Shown here piece after piece: positions 60,987-64,000 of a stretch of DNA of 64,000 nucleotides (position 1 is its first letter; each line of letters begins with the position of its first letter). Location: the NCBI RefSeq assembly GCF_028826155.1, contig NZ_JAQGPN010000001.1:2175501-2239500 (forward strand), in the 5' to 3' direction. Source of the DNA: Mesorhizobium shangrilense (lineage in GTDB: Bacteria; Pseudomonadota; Alphaproteobacteria; Rhizobiales; Rhizobiaceae). The notes beneath the pieces are model-generated. The model was given only the letters and a program-made list of their open reading frames with translations. It did not search any database and had not been told where the DNA came from. A program made the translations under genes and the position numbers.

Positions 60987-62597
60987 ATGAGATTCGGACC
61001 AGAGATTATCGGCGTCGGCCTGTTCGCGTTCGCCGCCCTCATGGGCGTCGCCTTCGCGGCCGACGACCTCTTCCGCCAGCACATGTGGGTGCTGTTTTTC
61101 GTGCTCGGCACGACCACCGTGGTCCTCCTGCGCAGGGCGAGCTTCGCGCCTGAGCAGCGGGTCGATCCCGACGCCTTCATGGATGACCCGATCCGCTACG
61201 GCGCGATCGCCACCATGTTCTGGGGCGTCGTCGGCATGCTGGTCGGCGTCATCGTCGCGCTGCAGCTCGCCTATCCGGACCTCAATCTCGAGCCCTGGTT
61301 CAATTTCGGCCGCATGCGGCCGCTGCATACGTCCGGCGTGATCTTCGCCTTCGGCGGCAACGCGCTCATCGCCACTTCGTTCTACGTCGTGCAGCGCACG
61401 TGCCGCGCACGGCTGTTCGGCGGCAATCTCCCCTGGTTCGTGTTCTGGGGCTATCAGCTTTTCATCGTGATGGCGGCGACGGGCTATCTGCTCGGCTCCA
61501 CCCAGAGCCGCGAGTATGCCGAACCCGAATGGTACGTCGACCTCTGGCTGACGATCGTCTGGGTCGCCTACCTCGTCGTGTTCCTGGGCACGATCCTGAA
61601 GCGCAAGGAACCGCATATCTACGTCGCCAACTGGTTCTACCTGTCGTTCATCGTCACGATCGCGATGCTGCACGTGGTCAACAACCTGGCGATCCCGGTC
61701 TCGCTGACCGGTTCGAAGAGCTACTCGGCTTTCGCCGGCGTGCAGGACGCGCTGACGCAGTGGTGGTACGGCCATAACGCGGTGGGCTTCTTCCTCACCG
61801 CCGGCTTCCTGGGCATGATGTACTACTTCGTGCCGAAGCAGGTGAACCGCCCGGTCTATTCCTACCGGCTCTCGATCATCCACTTCTGGTCGCTGATCTT
61901 CCTCTACATCTGGGCCGGCCCGCACCACCTGCACTACACGGCGCTGCCCGACTGGGCGCAGACGCTGGGCATGGTGTTCTCGATCATGCTGTGGATGCCG
62001 TCGTGGGGCGGCATGATCAACGGCCTGATGACGCTCTCGGGCGCCTGGGACAAGATCCGCACGGATCCGGTCGTGCGCATGATGGTCGCCGCGATCGCCT
62101 TCTACGGCATGGCCACCTTCGAGGGGCCGATGATGTCCATCAAGGCGGTCAACTCGCTGTCGCACTACACCGACTGGACCATCGGCCACGTGCACTCGGG
62201 TGCGCTCGGCTGGAACGGCCTGATCACCTTCAGCGCGCTCTACTACATGGTGCCGAAGCTGTGGAACCGCGAGCGGCTGTACTCGATCCGCATGGTCACC
62301 TGGCATTTCTGGCTCGCCACGCTCGGCATCGTCGTCTACGCGGCCGTCATGTGGGTGTCGGGCATCATGCAGGGCCTGATGTGGCGCGAGTACGACGAGC
62401 AGGGCTTCCTGGTCTACTCGTTCGCCGAGACGGTCCAGGCCATGCATCCCTACTACGTCATGCGGGCGCTGGGCGGACTGCTCTACCTCTCGGGCATCGT
62501 CCTGATGGCCTACAACATCGCCATGACCATCCTTGGCCATCAGCGCGAAGAGGCGCCGATCGGCGGCCGTACGCCTGCGCTGCAGCCCGCGGAATAA
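60987..62597 (+). CDS. ccoN: Cytochrome c oxidase cbb3-type, subunit I
   Basis: A 536-residue heme-copper oxidase subunit with 12 or more helices, the site of O2 reduction in the high-affinity cbb3 oxidase. Histidine ligands are visible in [14 protein letters not shown] (low-spin heme), [16 protein letters not shown] and [13 protein letters not shown] (CuB), and [12 protein letters not shown] (hemes). ATG at 60987 follows GGGGACC and starts the normal N-terminus. First gene of the ccoNOQP operon behind an FNR box. Confidence 0.97.
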   Translation: MRFGPEIIGVGLFAFAALMGVAFAADDLFRQHMWVLFFVLGTTTVVLLRRASFAPEQRVDPDAFMDDPIRYGAIATMFWGVVGMLVGVIVALQLAYPDLNLEPWFNFGRMRPLHTSGVIFAFGGNALIATSFYVVQRTCRARLFGGNLPWFVFWGYQLFIVMAATGYLLGSTQSREYAEPEWYVDLWLTIVWVAYLVVFLGTILKRKEPHIYVANWFYLSFIVTIAMLHVVNNLAIPVSLTGSKSYSAFAGVQDALTQWWYGHNAVGFFLTAGFLGMMYYFVPKQVNRPVYSYRLSIIHFWSLIFLYIWAGPHHLHYTALPDWAQTLGMVFSIMLWMPSWGGMINGLMTLSGAWDKIRTDPVVRMMVAAIAFYGMATFEGPMMSIKAVNSLSHYTDWTIGHVHSGALGWNGLITFSALYYMVPKLWNRERLYSIRMVTWHFWLATLGIVVYAAVMWVSGIMQGLMWREYDEQGFLVYSFAETVQAMHPYYVMRALGGLLYLSGIVLMAYNIAMTILGHQREEAPIGGRTPALQPAE

Positions 62598-62608
62598 GGA
62601 GCCTCACA

Positions 62609-63340
62609 ATGGGCATTTTGAACAAGCACGGCACCATTGAACGCAACGCGACGCTGCTGCTGGTCGGTTCGTTCCTCGTCGTGACGGTGGGCGGCATCGT
62701 CGAGATCACGCCGCTCTTCTACCTCGAGAACACCATCGAGAAGGTGGAGGGCATGCGGCCCTATTCGCCGCTGGAGCTGGCGGGCCGCAACGTCTACGTC
62801 CGCGAAGGCTGCTACACCTGCCACAGCCAGATGATCCGCCCGTTCCGCGACGAGGTGGAGCGCTACGGCCACTACAGCCTGGCGGCGGAATCCATGTACG
62901 ACCACGGGTTCCAGTGGGGGTCGAAGCGCACCGGGCCGGATCTCGCGCGCGTCGGCGACCGCTATTCGAACGAGTGGCACGTCCAGCACCTCATCGAGCC
63001 GCGCTCGGTGGTGCCGGAGTCGATCATGCCGCGCTACGGCTTCCTGAAGGACAAGCCGCTCGACACCAAGAACTTCTCCACGAACCTGGTGGCCAACGTC
63101 AGGGTCGGCGTGCCCTACACCGACGAGATGATCGCCAACGCCGAAGCCGACCTGAAGGCGCAGGCAGACCCCAACGCCGACACTTCCGGCGTCGAGGCGC
63201 GCTACCCCAAGGCAAAGCTGGGCGACTTCGACGGCAATCCGCAGGCCCTGACCGAGATGGATGCACTCGTCGCCTACCTGCAGATGCTGGGCACGCTGGT
63301 CGACTTCACGACCTACGACGAAGCAACCGGATATCGCTGA
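62609..63340 (+). CDS. ccoO: Cytochrome c oxidase cbb3-type, subunit II
   Basis: A 243-residue membrane-anchored mono-heme cytochrome c. One N-terminal helix ([20 protein letters not shown]) is followed by the heme c motif [20 protein letters not shown] and the conserved [21 protein letters not shown] methionine ligand is likely in [10 protein letters not shown]. An AAGGAG ribosome site precedes the ATG. Transfers electrons from CcoP to CcoN. Confidence 0.97.
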   Translation: MGILNKHGTIERNATLLLVGSFLVVTVGGIVEITPLFYLENTIEKVEGMRPYSPLELAGRNVYVREGCYTCHSQMIRPFRDEVERYGHYSLAAESMYDHGFQWGSKRTGPDLARVGDRYSNEWHVQHLIEPRSVVPESIMPRYGFLKDKPLDTKNFSTNLVANVRVGVPYTDEMIANAEADLKAQADPNADTSGVEARYPKAKLGDFDGNPQALTEMDALVAYLQMLGTLVDFTTYDEATGYR

Positions 63341-63348
63341 GGCCAGCC

Positions 63349-63501
63349 ATGGAAACCTATACCGCGCTGCGCCAGTTCGCCGACAGTTGGGCGCTGCTCG
63401 CCATGACGCTCTTCTTCATCGGCGTCGTCGTCTTCGCCTTTCGGCCAGGCAGCCGCGCAAATGCAGAAGAAGCGGCGCGCATTCCCCTCAAGGACGACTG
63501 A
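63349..63501 (+). CDS. ccoQ: Cytochrome c oxidase cbb3-type, subunit IV
   Basis: A 50-residue single-helix protein (ADSWALLAMTLFFIGVVVFA) with the short basic tail and ARIPLKDD ending usual for CcoQ. It lies 8 bases after ccoO and one base before ccoP. It stabilises the assembled oxidase. Confidence 0.95.
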   Translation: METYTALRQFADSWALLAMTLFFIGVVVFAFRPGSRANAEEAARIPLKDD

Positions 63502-63502
63502 C

Positions 63503-64000
63503 ATGAGCGACAAGCATATCGACGAAGTCTCCGGCGTTTCGACGACCGGCCACGAGTGGGACGGCATCAAGGAACTCGACAATCCCATGCCGCGCTGGTG
63601 GCTGTGGACGTTCTACGCCACCATCGTCTGGGCCCTGGCCTATACCGTCGCCTATCCGGCCTGGCCGCTGATCAATGGCGCGACGAGCGGTCTGCTCGGC
63701 CAGTCGAGCCGTGGCGACGTCAAGAACGAACTGGCTGCGGCGGAGGCTGCGAAGTCCGACTATGTCGCCGCCGTTGCCGACAAGAGCGTCGACGAGATCC
63801 TCGGCGACGAGAACCTGCGCACCTTCGCCACCGCGGCGGGCTCCGCGGCGTTCAAGGTCAACTGCGTGCAGTGCCACGGCTCGGGCGCCGAGGGTTCGGC
63901 CGGCTATCCGAACCTCAACGACGACGAGTGGCTGTGGGGCGGCTCGCCCGAGCAAATCCGGCAGACGATCGCCCATGGCGTCCGCTTTGCCGGCGACGAC
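63503..64000 (+). CDS. ccoP: Cytochrome c oxidase cbb3-type, subunit III (3' end cut by window)
   Basis: The first 166 residues of the di-heme cytochrome c subunit. The cytoplasmic start HEWDGIKELDNPMPRWWLW leads into a single membrane helix (FYATIVWALAYTVAYPAWPL), then the periplasmic domain with the first heme motif CVQCHGSGAEGSAGYPNLND. The second CxxCH lies beyond the window edge. Confidence 0.96.
   Translation, partial: MSDKHIDEVSGVSTTGHEWDGIKELDNPMPRWWLWTFYATIVWALAYTVAYPAWPLINGATSGLLGQSSRGDVKNELAAAEAAKSDYVAAVADKSVDEILGDENLRTFATAAGSAAFKVNCVQCHGSGAEGSAGYPNLNDDEWLWGGSPEQIRQTIAHGVRFAGDD

Noticed and set aside
60825..62540. 571-residue open frame on the minus strand
   Set aside because: Antisense to ccoN; extreme His/Asp/Arg composition is the complement of ccoN codons.

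Overview
The window is GC-rich, densely coded DNA from an aerobic, probably soil-dwelling alphaproteobacterium. I would place it in or near Hyphomicrobiales (Phyllobacteriaceae/Mesorhizobium-like), inferred from the FnrL-hemN-ccoNOQP block, the many ABC importers and the general protein style; the genus cannot be read from the sequence. I see no rRNA, tRNA, CRISPR array, insertion sequence or phage gene.

Region 1 (1-10.3 kb): a partial spermidine/putrescine-type ABC importer with a divergent MarR regulator, then an Lrp/AsnC regulator divergent from a tight operon. That operon encodes a B12-dependent acyl-CoA mutase split into a catalytic and a cobalamin subunit, an acyl-CoA synthetase, a thiolase, a MeaB-type G-protein chaperone and an ABC ATPase. 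The mutase keeps the carboxylate-type Tyr and Arg, but its surrounding substrate segments are strongly diverged.

Region 2 (10.3-25.3 kb): an N,N-dimethylformamidase-like iron amidohydrolase that appears to carry the small subunit fused at its N-terminus, a CUT1-type ABC importer, an aldehyde dehydrogenase, an Old Yellow Enzyme, a RidA protein and a complete Dpp/Opp-type importer. A plausible but unproven reading is uptake and hydrolysis of an amide, then CoA activation, carbon-skeleton rearrangement and thiolysis of the released acid.

Region 3 (25.3-33.7 kb): a lipocalin-like protein, an exported SMP-30 protein, an F420:NADP oxidoreductase, an F420-dependent LLM oxidoreductase and a complete coenzyme F420 biosynthesis operon (cofG, cofH, cofD and a cofC-cofE fusion).

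Region 4 (33.7-55.6 kb): a CoA-ester catabolic island. It holds three alpha/beta hydrolases that all have Ala in place of the nucleophile Ser, an enoyl-CoA hydratase, a two-subunit CoA transferase, MmgE/PrpD, two thiolase-like/DUF35 pairs lacking the thiolase Cys, two CaiB/BaiF CoA transferases, a dienelactone-hydrolase-like protein, a FAS1/HTD2 dehydratase, a LysR regulator, an MFS carrier and an iron/polyamine-type ABC importer whose ATPase is encoded 11 kb away. A GTTTGAC-type sequence, often in inverted pairs, recurs in five of its promoters and suggests one regulon.

Region 5 (55.7-64 kb): a dCache adenylate cyclase, then a conserved microaerobic block: hemN, an Fnr-type regulator, a hemerythrin-domain protein and ccoNOQP (ccoP cut by the window end). 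Both of its divergent promoters carry a perfect FNR box.
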